A stretch of DNA of 64,000 nucleotides from positions 365,441 to 429,440 of the forward strand of contig NZ_JABTTS010000009.1 of NCBI RefSeq assembly GCF_018638295.1. Direction: 5' to 3'. Positions within the stretch are counted from its first letter, which is position 1; the number at the start of each line of letters is the position of its first letter. Positions 9,260-18,521 of the stretch are shown one piece after another. The notes below the pieces were generated by a model. That model ran no database searches. It had not been told where the DNA came from and saw only the letters and a list, made by a program, of their open reading frames with translations. This DNA is from Streptomyces sp. CHD11. GTDB taxonomy: Bacteria > Actinomycetota > Actinomycetes > Streptomycetales > Streptomycetaceae. Made by a program: the position numbers and the translations under genes.

Positions 9260-9901
9260 GTGACGGCACAACTCTCACAGCATCTTCCACCGACACTCAC
9301 GCGACGCCCACGAGGACCCACGCTGCCTGCGCACCGTCTCCCAGACCTCCCCGGCCGAGTCGCCATACCCGCGCAGTCCCGCGGCGTGCCCGGCCCTCCG
9401 TCCCCGCTGGAGCGGTTCAACACCGCCCCCGCCCAGGACGCCGAGCACGCCCTGCTGGCCTGTCTGCACAGCCTCCGCTGGGCGCTGCGCATCGCCGGCC
9501 ACCGCCCCTACCCCGATCTGGCGTCCCTGCTGGCGGCCGCGGACGAGGCGGCGTACGACCTCTCCGCCGGGGAACTCGCGCAGGCCCTGGCCGCGGAGTC
9601 CCTGCCCGCCCTCCCGGAGGACACCTACACGGCGGCCCACACGGCCCTGAACGCGGCGCACGCGGCCTACGAGGCCAAATTCGGACACGTATTCGTCATC
9701 GCCCTGGCCGGCATTCCCGAGGAAGAGGCCCTGGACCGGGTCCTGACGGACATCCGGTCACGATTGGCGAACGATCCGGAGGACGAACGCGTCGTGGCCG
9801 CCGAGCAGCTCCGCCACCTGGCGAGAGGCCGTCTGGAGAACCTCCTCGGGGGCGCGGGGAACCGCGTGAACGATCCACGCGGCGCCACACCGGGCAAATG
9901 A
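9260..9901 (+). CDS. OHCU-decarboxylase-like protein (UraD fold), possibly inactive
   Basis: 213 residues from GTG 9260; no good ribosome site is visible and GTG 9386 is an alternative. SPLERFNTAPAQDAEHALLACLHSLRWA and AHAAYEAKFGHVFVIALAG match 2-oxo-4-hydroxy-4-carboxy-5-ureidoimidazoline decarboxylase, which converts the uric-acid-derived intermediate to allantoin. In active enzymes a catalytic His sits in an AHPxLG stretch; the equivalent here appears to be LAAESLPAL, without His. No other urate-pathway gene is near. It may be a Streptomyces paralogue with another role. Confidence 0.75.
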   Translation: MTAQLSQHLPPTLTRRPRGPTLPAHRLPDLPGRVAIPAQSRGVPGPPSPLERFNTAPAQDAEHALLACLHSLRWALRIAGHRPYPDLASLLAAADEAAYDLSAGELAQALAAESLPALPEDTYTAAHTALNAAHAAYEAKFGHVFVIALAGIPEEEALDRVLTDIRSRLANDPEDERVVAAEQLRHLARGRLENLLGGAGNRVNDPRGATPGK

Positions 9902-10009
9902 CCGCATATGCCCCCGCCCCGGTGGCCGAGGGGAACCGCCCCGCACTCCTTCGAGTGCAAGTTTGATCACACCGGCAGGCCCCCTGTAAGCACCACAGGC
10001 ACTCGTCGC

Positions 10010-10015
10010 TACCAT
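10010..10015 (+). promoter_or_regulatory. Candidate -10 element for the sdh operon
   Basis: TACCAT fits the actinobacterial TANNNT -10 consensus about 90 bp upstream of the sdhC start. I cannot assign a convincing -35, so this is tentative. Confidence 0.3.
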
Positions 10016-10103
10016 GCTGGGGGCCGGTGGACCGTACCCGGCCGGGCCCGACCGACAAGGAAAGCCGGCGCGGCCCCGATCCCCGCTCCCGGAGGAAATT
10101 TCC

Positions 10104-10484
10104 GTGCCGGCTGGAACGCTGTACCGCGGCCGGGAAGGAATGTGGTCCTGGGTGGCTCATCGAGTCACCGGCGTCCTCATCTTCTTCTTCCTGTTCGTTC
10201 ACGTGCTGGACACCGCTCTCGTGCGGGTGTCCCCCGAGGCCTACGACACCGTCGTGGCCACGTACAAGACGCCGATCGTCGCGCTGCTGGAGTACGGCCT
10301 CGTGGCCGCCATCCTCTTCCACGCGCTCAACGGCCTGCGTGTCATCGCCGTCGACTTCTGGATCAAGGGCGCCCGCTACCAGAAGCAGATGCTCTGGACC
10401 GTCGTCGCCATCTGGGTCGTGCTGATGCTCGGGGCGATCTACCCCGTCCTCGGCCACGCCGCTCGTGAACTGTTCGGGAGCTGA
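10104..10484 (+). CDS. sdhC: Succinate dehydrogenase, cytochrome b556 subunit
   Basis: 126 residues from GTG 10104, chosen because GGAGGAAATTTCC immediately precedes it. Three membrane helices are visible (about 22-42, 58-82, 98-116). His73 in FHALNGLR is the likely heme b ligand, with SWVAHRVTG typical of the quinone-site helix. It anchors SdhAB to the membrane and passes electrons from succinate to menaquinone. First gene of sdhCDAB. Confidence 0.95.
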   Translation: MPAGTLYRGREGMWSWVAHRVTGVLIFFFLFVHVLDTALVRVSPEAYDTVVATYKTPIVALLEYGLVAAILFHALNGLRVIAVDFWIKGARYQKQMLWTVVAIWVVLMLGAIYPVLGHAARELFGS

Positions 10485-10489
10485 CGCCC

Positions 10490-10972
10490 ATGTCCACGAC
10501 TGAAACCAACGCCTCGGGCATCGGCCCCGTCGAGGGCGCCTCCCTCTACTCCGTCGACAACCCGGCACCGGTCATCGAGCCGCCGCGCAAGCGGACCAAG
10601 AAGACCCCGAAGACCACCCGGGGCAACTTCGAGCTGGCCGCCTGGCTGTTCATGCGCCTGTCCGGCGTCGTCCTGGTCGTCCTCGTCATCGGCCACCTGC
10701 TGATCCAGCTGGTGCTGGACGGCGGTGTCTCGAAGATCGGCTTCGCCTTCGTGGCCGGCCGCTGGGCCTCGCCGTTCTGGCAGGTCTGGGACCTGCTGAT
10801 GCTGTGGCTGGCGATGCTGCACGGCGCCAACGGCCTGCGCACGGTCATCAACGACTACGCGGAGCGGCCGAACACCCGGCTGTGGCTCAAGGGCCTGCTC
10901 TACACCGCCACGGTGTTCACCATCCTGCTGGGCACGCTGGTGATCTTCACCTTCGACCCGAACATCCGCTAG
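10490..10972 (+). CDS. sdhD: Succinate dehydrogenase, hydrophobic membrane anchor subunit
   Basis: 160 residues, starting 5 nt after sdhC. A hydrophilic basic N-terminus of about 48 residues is followed by three membrane helices (about 51-77, 95-120, 133-153). His111 in [15 protein letters not shown] mirrors the sdhC motif and is a candidate second heme ligand or quinone-site residue; His69 also lies in a helix. It pairs with SdhC in the membrane domain of complex II. Confidence 0.94.
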   Translation: MSTTETNASGIGPVEGASLYSVDNPAPVIEPPRKRTKKTPKTTRGNFELAAWLFMRLSGVVLVVLVIGHLLIQLVLDGGVSKIGFAFVAGRWASPFWQVWDLLMLWLAMLHGANGLRTVINDYAERPNTRLWLKGLLYTATVFTILLGTLVIFTFDPNIR

Positions 10973-10991
10973 GCACGGGGCTGCGAGAGAT

Positions 10992-12746
10992 ATGAAGATC
11001 CACAAGTACGACACCGTCATCGTCGGCGCCGGCGGCGCGGGCATGCGCGCGGCCATCGAGTCGACGAAGCGCAGCCGCACCGCCGTCCTGACGAAGCTCT
11101 ACCCCACCCGCTCCCACACCGGCGCCGCGCAGGGCGGTATGGCCGCCGCGCTGGCCAACGTGGAGGAGGACAACTGGGAGTGGCACACCTTCGACACCGT
11201 CAAGGGCGGTGACTACCTGGTCGACCAGGACGCCGCCGAGATCCTGGCGAAGGAGGCCATCGACTCGGTCCTCGACCTGGAGAAGATGGGCCTGCCCTTC
11301 AACCGGACGCCGAACGGCACCATCGACCAGCGCCGCTTCGGCGGTCACAGCCGCAACCACGGCGAGGCCCCGGTCCGCCGTTCCTGCTACGCGGCCGACC
11401 GCACCGGTCACATGATCCTCCAGACGCTCTATCAGAACTGTGTCAAGGAGGGCGTGGAGTTCTACAACGAGTTCTACGTCCTGGACCAGCTGATCACCGA
11501 GGTCGACGGCGTCAAGAAGTCGGCCGGTGTCGTGGCGTACGAGCTGGCGACCGGCGAGATCCACGTCTTCCAGGCGAAGTCCGTGATCTACGCGTCCGGC
11601 GGCACCGGCAAGTTCTTCAAGGTGACGTCCAACGCGCACACGCTGACCGGTGACGGCCAGGCCGCCGTGTACCGGCGCGGGCTGCCGCTGGAGGACATGG
11701 AGTTCTTCCAGTTCCACCCGACCGGCATCTGGCGCATGGGCATCCTGCTCACCGAGGGCGCCCGCGGTGAGGGCGGCATCCTGCGCAACAAGGACGGCGA
11801 GCGCTTCATGGAGAAGTACGCGCCGGTCATGAAGGACCTCGCCTCGCGTGACGTCGTCTCGCGCTCCATCTACACGGAGATCCGCGAGGGCCGCGGCTGC
11901 GGTCCCGAGGGCGACCACGTCTACCTGGACCTCACCCACCTCCCGCCGGAGCAGCTGGACGCCAAGCTGCCCGACATCACGGAGTTCGCGCGCACCTACC
12001 TCGGCATCGAGCCCTACACGGACCCGATCCCGATCCAGCCCACCGCGCACTACGCGATGGGCGGCATCCCGACCAACGTCCAGGGCGAGGTGCTGGCGGA
12101 CAACACCACCGTCGTGCCGGGTCTGTACGCGGCCGGCGAGGTCGCCTGCGTGTCGGTGCACGGCGCCAACCGCCTGGGCACCAACTCGCTGCTGGACATC
12201 AACGTGTTCGGCAAGCGGGCCGGTATCGCGGCGGCGGACTACTCGCAGACGGCCGAGTTCGTCGAACTGCCGGAGAACCCGGAGTCCCTCGTCGTCGAGC
12301 AGATCGAACGGCTGCGCTCCTCCACCGGCACCGAGCGGGTGGCCGAGCTCCGCCGCGAACTGCAGGAGACCATGGACGCCAACGTCATGGTGTTCCGCAC
12401 CGAGCAGACGATCAAGACGGCGGTGGAGAAGCTCGCCGAGCTGCGCGCGCGCTACCGGAACGTCGCCATCCAGGACAAGGGCAAGCGGTTCAACACCGAC
12501 CTGCTGGAGGCCGTCGAGCTGGGCAACCTGCTCGACCTGGCCGAGGTCATGGCCGTCTCGGCACTGGCCCGCAAGGAGTCCCGCGGCGGTCACTACCGCG
12601 AGGACTACCCCAACCGCGACGACATCAACTTCATGCGCCACACGATGGCGTACCGCGAGGTCGGCGCCGACGGCTCCGAGACCGTCCGCCTGGACTACAA
12701 GCCGGTCGTCCAGACCCGCTACCAGCCGATGGAGCGTAAGTACTGA
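10992..12746 (+). CDS. sdhA: Succinate dehydrogenase, flavoprotein subunit
   Basis: 584 residues, normal for the family. The N-terminal dinucleotide-binding motif [11 protein letters not shown] (11-21) binds FAD, and His42 in [10 protein letters not shown] is the expected covalent FAD attachment residue. FQFHPTGIW and the substrate-binding Arg/His segments [13 protein letters not shown] and [13 protein letters not shown] are present. It oxidises succinate to fumarate in the TCA cycle. The stop overlaps the sdhB start (TGATG), implying coupled synthesis of the two catalytic subunits. Confidence 0.97.
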   Translation: MKIHKYDTVIVGAGGAGMRAAIESTKRSRTAVLTKLYPTRSHTGAAQGGMAAALANVEEDNWEWHTFDTVKGGDYLVDQDAAEILAKEAIDSVLDLEKMGLPFNRTPNGTIDQRRFGGHSRNHGEAPVRRSCYAADRTGHMILQTLYQNCVKEGVEFYNEFYVLDQLITEVDGVKKSAGVVAYELATGEIHVFQAKSVIYASGGTGKFFKVTSNAHTLTGDGQAAVYRRGLPLEDMEFFQFHPTGIWRMGILLTEGARGEGGILRNKDGERFMEKYAPVMKDLASRDVVSRSIYTEIREGRGCGPEGDHVYLDLTHLPPEQLDAKLPDITEFARTYLGIEPYTDPIPIQPTAHYAMGGIPTNVQGEVLADNTTVVPGLYAAGEVACVSVHGANRLGTNSLLDINVFGKRAGIAAADYSQTAEFVELPENPESLVVEQIERLRSSTGTERVAELRRELQETMDANVMVFRTEQTIKTAVEKLAELRARYRNVAIQDKGKRFNTDLLEAVELGNLLDLAEVMAVSALARKESRGGHYREDYPNRDDINFMRHTMAYREVGADGSETVRLDYKPVVQTRYQPMERKY

Positions 12747-13525
12747 TGGCTACCCCCGTTCTCGACAAGTCGGACGCGGCCGGTTCCCCCGAGCCCGGTT
12801 TCGCCGACTCCCCGTACATCACCGTCACGTTCCGGATCCGCCGGTTCAACCCGGAGGTCTCGGCCGAGGCCGTCTGGGAAGACTTCGAGCTGGAGATCGA
12901 CCCCAAGGAGCGTGTCCTCGACGCGCTGCACAAGATCAAGTGGGACCTGGACGGCACGCTGACCTTCCGCCGTTCCTGCGCCCACGGCATCTGCGGCTCC
13001 GACGCCATGCGGATCAACGGCAAGAACCGCCTGGCGTGCAAGACGCTGATCAAGGACATCAACCCCGAGAAGCCGATCACGGTCGAGGCCATCAAGGGCC
13101 TCACGGTCCTCAAGGACCTGGTCGTGGACATGGAGCCGTTCTTCCAGGCGTACCGGGACGTGATGCCGTTCCTGATCACGAAGGACACCAACGAGCCGAC
13201 GCGTGAGCGGCTGCAGTCCGCCGAGGACCGCGAGCGCTTCGACGACACGACCAAGTGCATCCTGTGCGCCGCGTGCACGTCCTCGTGCCCGGTGTTCTGG
13301 AACGACGGGCAGTACTTCGGCCCGGCGGCCATCGTCAACGCGCACCGCTTCATCTTCGACTCGCGTGACGAGGCCGGCGAGCAGCGCCTGGAGATCCTGA
13401 ACGACCGCGACGGCGTCTGGCGCTGCCGCACGACCTTCAACTGCACGGACGCCTGCCCGCGCGGCATCGAGGTCACCAAGGCGATCGCGGAAGTGAAGCG
13501 TGCGCTGATCACGCGCCGCTACTGA
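12746..13525 (+). CDS. sdhB: Succinate dehydrogenase, iron-sulfur subunit
   Basis: 259 residues. The [2Fe-2S] ligands are Cys78, Cys83, Asp86 and Cys98 (SCAHGICGSD...LAC; Asp at the third position also occurs in the E. coli protein). The [4Fe-4S] set is C171-x2-C174-x2-C177, and the [3Fe-4S] set is Cys181, Cys227 and Cys233, with Cys237 returning to the [4Fe-4S] cluster (family knowledge). It carries electrons from SdhA flavin to the membrane subunits. Last gene of the operon, followed by a terminator. Confidence 0.97.
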   Translation: MATPVLDKSDAAGSPEPGFADSPYITVTFRIRRFNPEVSAEAVWEDFELEIDPKERVLDALHKIKWDLDGTLTFRRSCAHGICGSDAMRINGKNRLACKTLIKDINPEKPITVEAIKGLTVLKDLVVDMEPFFQAYRDVMPFLITKDTNEPTRERLQSAEDRERFDDTTKCILCAACTSSCPVFWNDGQYFGPAAIVNAHRFIFDSRDEAGEQRLEILNDRDGVWRCRTTFNCTDACPRGIEVTKAIAEVKRALITRRY

Positions 13526-13549
13526 CGTACGCCGTTCGCCGACGCCCAC

Positions 13550-13582
13550 GAGGGCCCCGTTTCCGCTGGAGACGGGGCCCTC
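13550..13582 (+). terminator. Terminator of the sdh operon
   Basis: A perfect 11-bp stem (arm GAGGGCCCCGT, 13550-13560 with 13572-13582) with an 11-nt loop lies 25 nt after the sdhB stop. Confidence 0.8.
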
Positions 13583-13684
13583 TGGCATATGCCACACGTT
13601 GGGGGTGAACGTGGCCGCAAGGGACGGGAGGGCATCCTCCGCCCTACGATGATGGTCTCGACACCAGCCCCTAGGAGGCACGCG

Positions 13685-14296
13685 ATGTCCGCAGCATCCG
13701 TCGAGCGGCCCCACGGCGAGCGTCCGCTGACCGCAGAGGCGAACCGTCTCATGGACCGCAATCCGGGCTACCGCGTCGAGATCATCGGAGGCCAGCTCCT
13801 CGTGACCCCGCCACCGGATGGCCCTCACGCCCGAGCCCTGACCAAACTCATGCGTCCGTTCATCATGGCGGGCCTTGACGACGGCGAGACCGAAGTACTC
13901 CAAGGCGTCGGTCTCTGGCTGCCCACCGACACCGAGGACTACTCCATCCCGGACCTCGCGGTGGTGGACGCCGACCTCGACGAGCACCTCATCGAGAACA
14001 ACTCCTACGACCCGGTCTGCTTCCGCCTCGTCCTGGAAGTCACCTCCAGCAACTGGAGGAACGACCTGAAGACCAAGGTCGCCGCCTACGCCGAGGCGAA
14101 GGTCCCCGTCTACGTCGTCGTCGACCGCAAGCACCAGCGCATCCACGTCCTGACCGACCCGGTCGGGAGCGAGTACGCCACCCACCGCTTCCACTCCCCC
14201 GGCCAGTCGGTCACCCTCCCCGACTCCATCGGCGCCAAGGTCACCCTGGACGTGGCCGGGATCCTCGCGGCCGGGCAGCCCCGCACCGCCGACTGA
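13685..14296 (+). CDS. Uma2 family (DUF820) putative restriction-type nuclease
   Basis: 203 residues from ATG 13685, which has AGGAGG 6 nt upstream. YRVEIIGGQLLVTPPPDGPHARAL, an IPDLAVVD segment and LVLEVTSSNWRNDLKTKVAAYAEAKVPVYVVVDRK match the Uma2 family, which has a PD-(D/E)xK-type nuclease fold (Asp in PDLAVVD, Glu-Val-x-Ser, and Lys in KTKVAAYAE). The family is very abundant in Streptomyces and its biological role is unsettled. It stands alone, with no methylase or toxin/antitoxin partner nearby. Confidence 0.85.
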   Translation: MSAASVERPHGERPLTAEANRLMDRNPGYRVEIIGGQLLVTPPPDGPHARALTKLMRPFIMAGLDDGETEVLQGVGLWLPTDTEDYSIPDLAVVDADLDEHLIENNSYDPVCFRLVLEVTSSNWRNDLKTKVAAYAEAKVPVYVVVDRKHQRIHVLTDPVGSEYATHRFHSPGQSVTLPDSIGAKVTLDVAGILAAGQPRTAD

Positions 14297-14443
14297 GCCG
14301 CACACCGGACATGGCCGGTCCGGCGGACACCTGTACCGCCGGGGCGACGGCGTACGTACGATCCGCGCGACGGCTGGAGCCGCACCGCGCCCAGCTGCGA
14401 CGCAGGCACCCGCACCGCGCCGGAGGGCGCCCGCACCGGACGT

Positions 14444-14449
14444 TAGGCT
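14444..14449 (+). promoter_or_regulatory. Candidate -10 of a leaderless promoter
   Basis: TAGGCT fits TANNNT and ends 8 nt before the TetR-family start codon. No ribosome site precedes the start, so a leaderless transcript is likely. Confidence 0.45.
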
Positions 14450-14457
14450 CTGTTCCC

Positions 14458-15246
14458 GTGTCCGCGAAGAACGACGGCCCCGACGACGGCGCCACCCTCA
14501 GCAAGTCCGAGCAGACCCGCGCCCTGATCCTCCAGACGGCCATGCGGCTGTTCCAGGAGCACGGGTACGACAAGACGACCATGCGGGCCATCGCCAAGGA
14601 GGCCGGTGTCTCCGTCGGCAACGCGTACTACTACTTCGAGGGCAAGGAGCACCTGATCCAGGGCTTCTACGACCGGATCGCCGCCGAGCACCAGCTGGCG
14701 GCCCGGGAGGTGCTGGCCCGGGAGACCGACCTGGAGGCGCGGCTCGCGGGCGTGCTGAAGGCGTGGCTGGACATCGCCACGCCGTACCACGAGTTCGCGG
14801 TGCAGTTCTTCAAGAACGCGGCCGACCCGGACAGTCCGCTCAGCCCTTTCTCCCCGGAGTCGGAGCACGCGCGCCTGGAGGCGATCAGCGTGCACCGGTC
14901 GGTGCTGGCCGGGACGAGGACCAAGGTGCCGGCGGAACTGCGGGACATCCTGCCCGAGCTGATGTGGCTGTCGCAGATGGGACTCTGCCTGTACTGGATC
15001 TTCGACCGCACCGAGGGGCGGGAGCGCAGTTACCGGCTGGCCGAGCGGGGCGCCCGGCTCACCGCGCGGGGGGTCGCCCTGGCCCGCTTCCGGGTGCTGC
15101 GGCCGCTGGTCAGCGAGGTGCACGAACTGTTCACGGAGTTCCTCCCCGGGATGACGAGGGCGTTCCCGGACCCCGCGAGGAAGGCGGCGCCCACGCGGAA
15201 GGAGGCGCCCGTCGACGACGACGGGCGCCCCGGCACCGTCAGCTGA
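14458..15246 (+). CDS. TetR family transcriptional regulator
   Basis: 262 residues from GTG 14458. The TetR DNA-binding domain is clear: TRALILQTAMRLFQEHGYDKTTMRAIAKEAGVSVGNAYYYFEGKEHLI (20-67). The C-terminal ligand-binding part (LAGVLKAWLDIATPYHEFAVQFFKNAADPDSPLSPFS) is typical of a Streptomyces subfamily. The gene is convergent with the MMPL exporter gene and their 3' ends overlap by 8 bp. It may repress that exporter or itself; no palindromic operator was found at its start. Confidence 0.92.
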   Translation: MSAKNDGPDDGATLSKSEQTRALILQTAMRLFQEHGYDKTTMRAIAKEAGVSVGNAYYYFEGKEHLIQGFYDRIAAEHQLAAREVLARETDLEARLAGVLKAWLDIATPYHEFAVQFFKNAADPDSPLSPFSPESEHARLEAISVHRSVLAGTRTKVPAELRDILPELMWLSQMGLCLYWIFDRTEGRERSYRLAERGARLTARGVALARFRVLRPLVSEVHELFTEFLPGMTRAFPDPARKAAPTRKEAPVDDDGRPGTVS

Positions 15247-17677
15247 CGGCGTCCACCCCTCCGGGCGCCAGTTCCACGTCGTGCACCAGCGGCCCGTCCG
15301 CGACGGTCACGTGCGCCGCGCGGGAGCCGTGCGAACTCTCCGTGGCCGAGAGCAGATACGTACCCGGGCCCGGTACGGAGAGGATGTACGCGCCGTCGGC
15401 GTGGGAGACGACCCGGTCCAGCTGACGGCCTCCGGAGGTCATCAGGGTGACGGCCGCGCCCTCGACCGGCTCACCGTCGACCGCGCGCACGAAGCCGTGG
15501 ACGACCGAGGAGGGTCCGCCGCGCTGGGCGGGGATCGCCGGCGGCGTCCCGGAGCCCGGCGCCGGGGCGTCCTCCGCGGGTTCGACCGCCAGATGCGGCA
15601 GCCGCTTCTCCAGGCCCGCGGGCAGCCACCAGTTGGACCGGCCGAGCAGATGCATCACGGCCGGGACCAGCGCCGTGCGCAGGATGAACGCGTCCAGCGC
15701 GACCGCGGCGGCCAGGCCGACGCCCGCCATGGCCGCTCCGTAGTTGCCGCTGAGCACGAAGGCGAGGAAGACGCAGACCATGATCAGGGCGGCCGAGTTG
15801 ATGACCCGGCTGGTCTCCGCGAGGCCGACGCGCACCGCGCGGGCGTTGTCCTGGGTGTGCACCCACTCCTCGTGCATCCGGCTCACCAGGAACACCTGGT
15901 AGTCCATGGAGAGGCCGAACAGCAGGGACAGCATGATGATCGGCAGGAAGGAGTCGATGGGGCCCTCCTGGCCGAGACCCAACGCGTCCAGTCCGAAGCC
16001 CCACTGGAAGACCGCCACGAGGACGCCGAAGGAGGCCGCCGCCGCGAGCAGGTTCATCACGGCGGCCGTCAGCGGCACCACCACGGAACGGAACGCCAGC
16101 ATCAGGAGCAGCAGGCCGAGGCCGATGATCGTGGCGACGAACAGCGGCAGCCGGTCCCCCGTCACCGACGCGAAGTCCTTCGACACCGCGGTCACGCCTC
16201 CGACATGGGCATCGGCCCCGGCGTCCGGGATGACCTCCTCGCGCAGGGTGTCGATGAGGCGGTCCGTCTCCTCGTCCTGAGGTGAGGTGGTGGGAATGAC
16301 CTGGATGACGCTCACACCGTTCGTGGGCGGCACCGCGGCGACCTGGGCGACGCCCTCGGTCTCCCTCACGGCCGTCACCAGAGTGTCGGAGGCCTCACCG
16401 TCCACGACCACCTGGAGCGGTCCGTTGAAGCCGGGGCCGAAGCCCTCGGCGAGCAGGTCGTAGGCCTGCCGGGTGGTCATGGAGGAGTCGTCGCTGCCCT
16501 GGTCCACGGTGCCCAGCCGCAGGGACAGCAGCGGGATCGCCAGCACGGCCATCACCACGACGGCCAGCACGGCGACGGAACGCGGGCGGCGCTCGACGCC
16601 GGCGGACCAGCGCGCGGCGAGACCGCCCACCGCCTCGGTCCGGGGCCCCTCGGCCGCGAGCCGGCGGCGCTGGCGGCGGCTGAGCACCCGGTGGCCGAGC
16701 AGGCCGAGCAGCGCGGGCAGCAGGGTGACGGCGGCGAGCACGCTCAGCACGACGGTGAGTGTGGTGCCGATGACCACGCCGTCCAGGAACCGCAGGTTCG
16801 TCACCAGCATCCCGGCGAGCGCGATGCACACCGTGCCGCCCGCGAACAGCACCGCGCGGCCGGCGGTGTTGAGGGCGGTGACCGCCGCCTCCTCCGGGTC
16901 GACACCGCGCAGGAGGCCGCGCCGGTGCCGGGTGACGATGAACAGGGCGTAGTCGATGCCGACGCCGAGACCGATCAACGTGGAGAGCAGCGTGGCGATT
17001 TCGGGGACGTTGGTGACATGGCTGAGCAGCTGGGCGCCGAACACGCCGCTGCCGACGCCGAAGAGGGCGACCACGAGCGGCAGCAGCATCGCGAAGAAGG
17101 ACCCGAAGGCCACGAACAGCACGACGGAGGCGGCGAGGACGCCGACCAGTTCGGCCGTGCCCGTCGGCGGCTCCTGGACGCGCGTGATGGCCTGGCCGCC
17201 CAGCTCCACCTGAAGTCCGTCGCCCCGGGCGTCCTGCGCCGTGTCGACGACGTCCTGGACCAGCTCCTTCGGTATCGCGTTCGCCTGTTCGGCGAACGTC
17301 ACCTGCGCGTAGGCGATCCGCCCGTCCTCGCTGATCTGCGCCGCGCCCCGGTCGCCGTACGGGCCGGTGACGTCGCCGACGCCCTCCATCCGCCCGATCT
17401 CCCGCAGCGCCGGCTCGATCCGGGACCGTACGGAGTCGTCGCGCACGGAACCCTGTTCGACCTTCCACACCACGGTGTCGGTGTCGCCGGCGCGTTCCGG
17501 GAACGCCTGCTCCATCAGGTCGTACGCCCGCTTGGAGTCGGTGTCCGGAAGCGAGAGGATCTCCGCGTAGTTCGTGCCCGCGCTGCTGGCGGACGCCCCC
17601 AGTCCGAACAGCGCCCCCACCCACAGCAACAGGACCACCACCCGGTGCCGATAGCACCAGCGTGCCAAAGCCGCCAC
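15239..17677 (-). CDS. MMPL (RND) family exporter with C-terminal beta-sandwich domain
   Basis: 812 residues. The topology is typical of MMPL proteins: one helix (about 10-30), an outer loop, five helices (about 174-340 with GIDYALF at 240-246), a second outer loop, and a second helix bundle containing LSMDYQVFLVSRMHEE. Asp-Tyr pairs in each half are the proton-relay residues of the family. After about residue 725 a hydrophilic extension reads VVHGFVRAVDGEPVEGAAVTLMTSGGRQLDRVVSHADGAY..., which looks like a carboxypeptidase-regulatory-like beta-sandwich. The family exports lipids, antibiotics or siderophores. It is divergent from the two-component system at 17832, which probably controls it. 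Confidence 0.93.
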   Translation of the reverse strand: MAALARWCYRHRVVVLLLWVGALFGLGASASSAGTNYAEILSLPDTDSKRAYDLMEQAFPERAGDTDTVVWKVEQGSVRDDSVRSRIEPALREIGRMEGVGDVTGPYGDRGAAQISEDGRIAYAQVTFAEQANAIPKELVQDVVDTAQDARGDGLQVELGGQAITRVQEPPTGTAELVGVLAASVVLFVAFGSFFAMLLPLVVALFGVGSGVFGAQLLSHVTNVPEIATLLSTLIGLGVGIDYALFIVTRHRRGLLRGVDPEEAAVTALNTAGRAVLFAGGTVCIALAGMLVTNLRFLDGVVIGTTLTVVLSVLAAVTLLPALLGLLGHRVLSRRQRRRLAAEGPRTEAVGGLAARWSAGVERRPRSVAVLAVVVMAVLAIPLLSLRLGTVDQGSDDSSMTTRQAYDLLAEGFGPGFNGPLQVVVDGEASDTLVTAVRETEGVAQVAAVPPTNGVSVIQVIPTTSPQDEETDRLIDTLREEVIPDAGADAHVGGVTAVSKDFASVTGDRLPLFVATIIGLGLLLLMLAFRSVVVPLTAAVMNLLAAAASFGVLVAVFQWGFGLDALGLGQEGPIDSFLPIIMLSLLFGLSMDYQVFLVSRMHEEWVHTQDNARAVRVGLAETSRVINSAALIMVCVFLAFVLSGNYGAAMAGVGLAAAVALDAFILRTALVPAVMHLLGRSNWWLPAGLEKRLPHLAVEPAEDAPAPGSGTPPAIPAQRGGPSSVVHGFVRAVDGEPVEGAAVTLMTSGGRQLDRVVSHADGAYILSVPGPGTYLLSATESSHGSRAAHVTVADGPLVHDVELAPGGVDAVS

Positions 17678-17766
17678 GTCTTAGCTCCTTCGTCGAATCG
17701 TCGGTCCCCCAGGTCCTGGCAGCAGAATCGACCCCGGCACCCGCCCGGCGACACGACTTGCGCGGG

Positions 17767-17786
17767 ACTCTCAAGGAACTCCAAGG
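17767..17786. promoter_or_regulatory. Candidate response-regulator binding site (10-bp direct repeats)
   Basis: ACTCTCAAGG (17767-17776) and AACTCCAAGG (17777-17786) are imperfect direct repeats spaced exactly 10 bp apart in the 154-bp gap between the exporter and the response regulator. OmpR-family regulators typically bind such tandem half-sites. Confidence 0.5.
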
Positions 17787-17831
17787 CGCGAACCCGTACG
17801 GCCGGCACCGTCCGCGCGGATACTGGACGGC

Positions 17832-18521
17832 ATGACGACAGCTCCCGGCACCGTGCTGGTCGTGGAGGACGAGGAGAGCATCTCGGACGTCCTCGCCATC
17901 GCCCTGCGCTACCACCGTTTCGAGGTCATGATCGCCGGCACCGTCCGTGAGGCGCTCACGCTCACCGAGCACACCCGCCCGGACGCCGCCCTGCTCGACG
18001 TCATGCTGCCGGACGGCGACGGCCGCGCTCTGGGCCGCGAACTCCGCCTGCGGAGGCCGGAGCTGGCGCTGGTGTTCCTCACCGCCCGGGACGCGCCCGC
18101 CGAGATCGTCGGCGCCCTGGGCTTCGGCGACGACTACATCACCAAGCCGTTCAACATCGACGAGGTCGTCGCCCGTGTCACCGCCGTGCTGCGCCGCACC
18201 CGCTCCGCCGACGTACTGCCGCAGCGCGCGCCGCTGCGCCACGGCGACCTGGAGCTGGACGAGACGACGTACTCGGTGCGCCGCGCGGGCCGCACGGTCG
18301 AGCTCACCCCCACCGAGTACGCCCTGCTGCGCTTCCTGGTGCGCAACGGCGGCCGGATCGTCCCCAAGGAGCAACTGTTGCGGCACGTATGGCAGTACGA
18401 GCACACCCCGCCGGAGTCGACCGTGGTGGAGACCTACATCAGCTACCTGCGGCGCAAACTCGACACGATCGGACCGCCGGTGATCACCACCCGGCGCGGG
18501 GTCGGGTACGGGCTCACATGA
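17832..18521 (+). CDS. OmpR/PhoB family response regulator
   Basis: 229 residues. The receiver domain has acidic residues EDE at 12-14, phospho-acceptor Asp56 (ALLDVMLPD), Thr84 and Lys105 (ITKPF). The C-terminal winged helix (about 130-228) has ELTPTEYALLRFLVRNGGRIV and the recognition region STVVETYISYLRRKL. The gene overlaps the downstream sensor kinase by ATGA, so they form one operon. Candidate target is the divergent exporter. Confidence 0.95.
   Translation: MTTAPGTVLVVEDEESISDVLAIALRYHRFEVMIAGTVREALTLTEHTRPDAALLDVMLPDGDGRALGRELRLRRPELALVFLTARDAPAEIVGALGFGDDYITKPFNIDEVVARVTAVLRRTRSADVLPQRAPLRHGDLELDETTYSVRRAGRTVELTPTEYALLRFLVRNGGRIVPKEQLLRHVWQYEHTPPESTVVETYISYLRRKLDTIGPPVITTRRGVGYGLT

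Noticed and set aside
13685..14296. Uma2-family gene as part of a restriction or defence island
   Set aside because: No methylase, helicase, nuclease partner or mobile element is near; neighbours are housekeeping genes.
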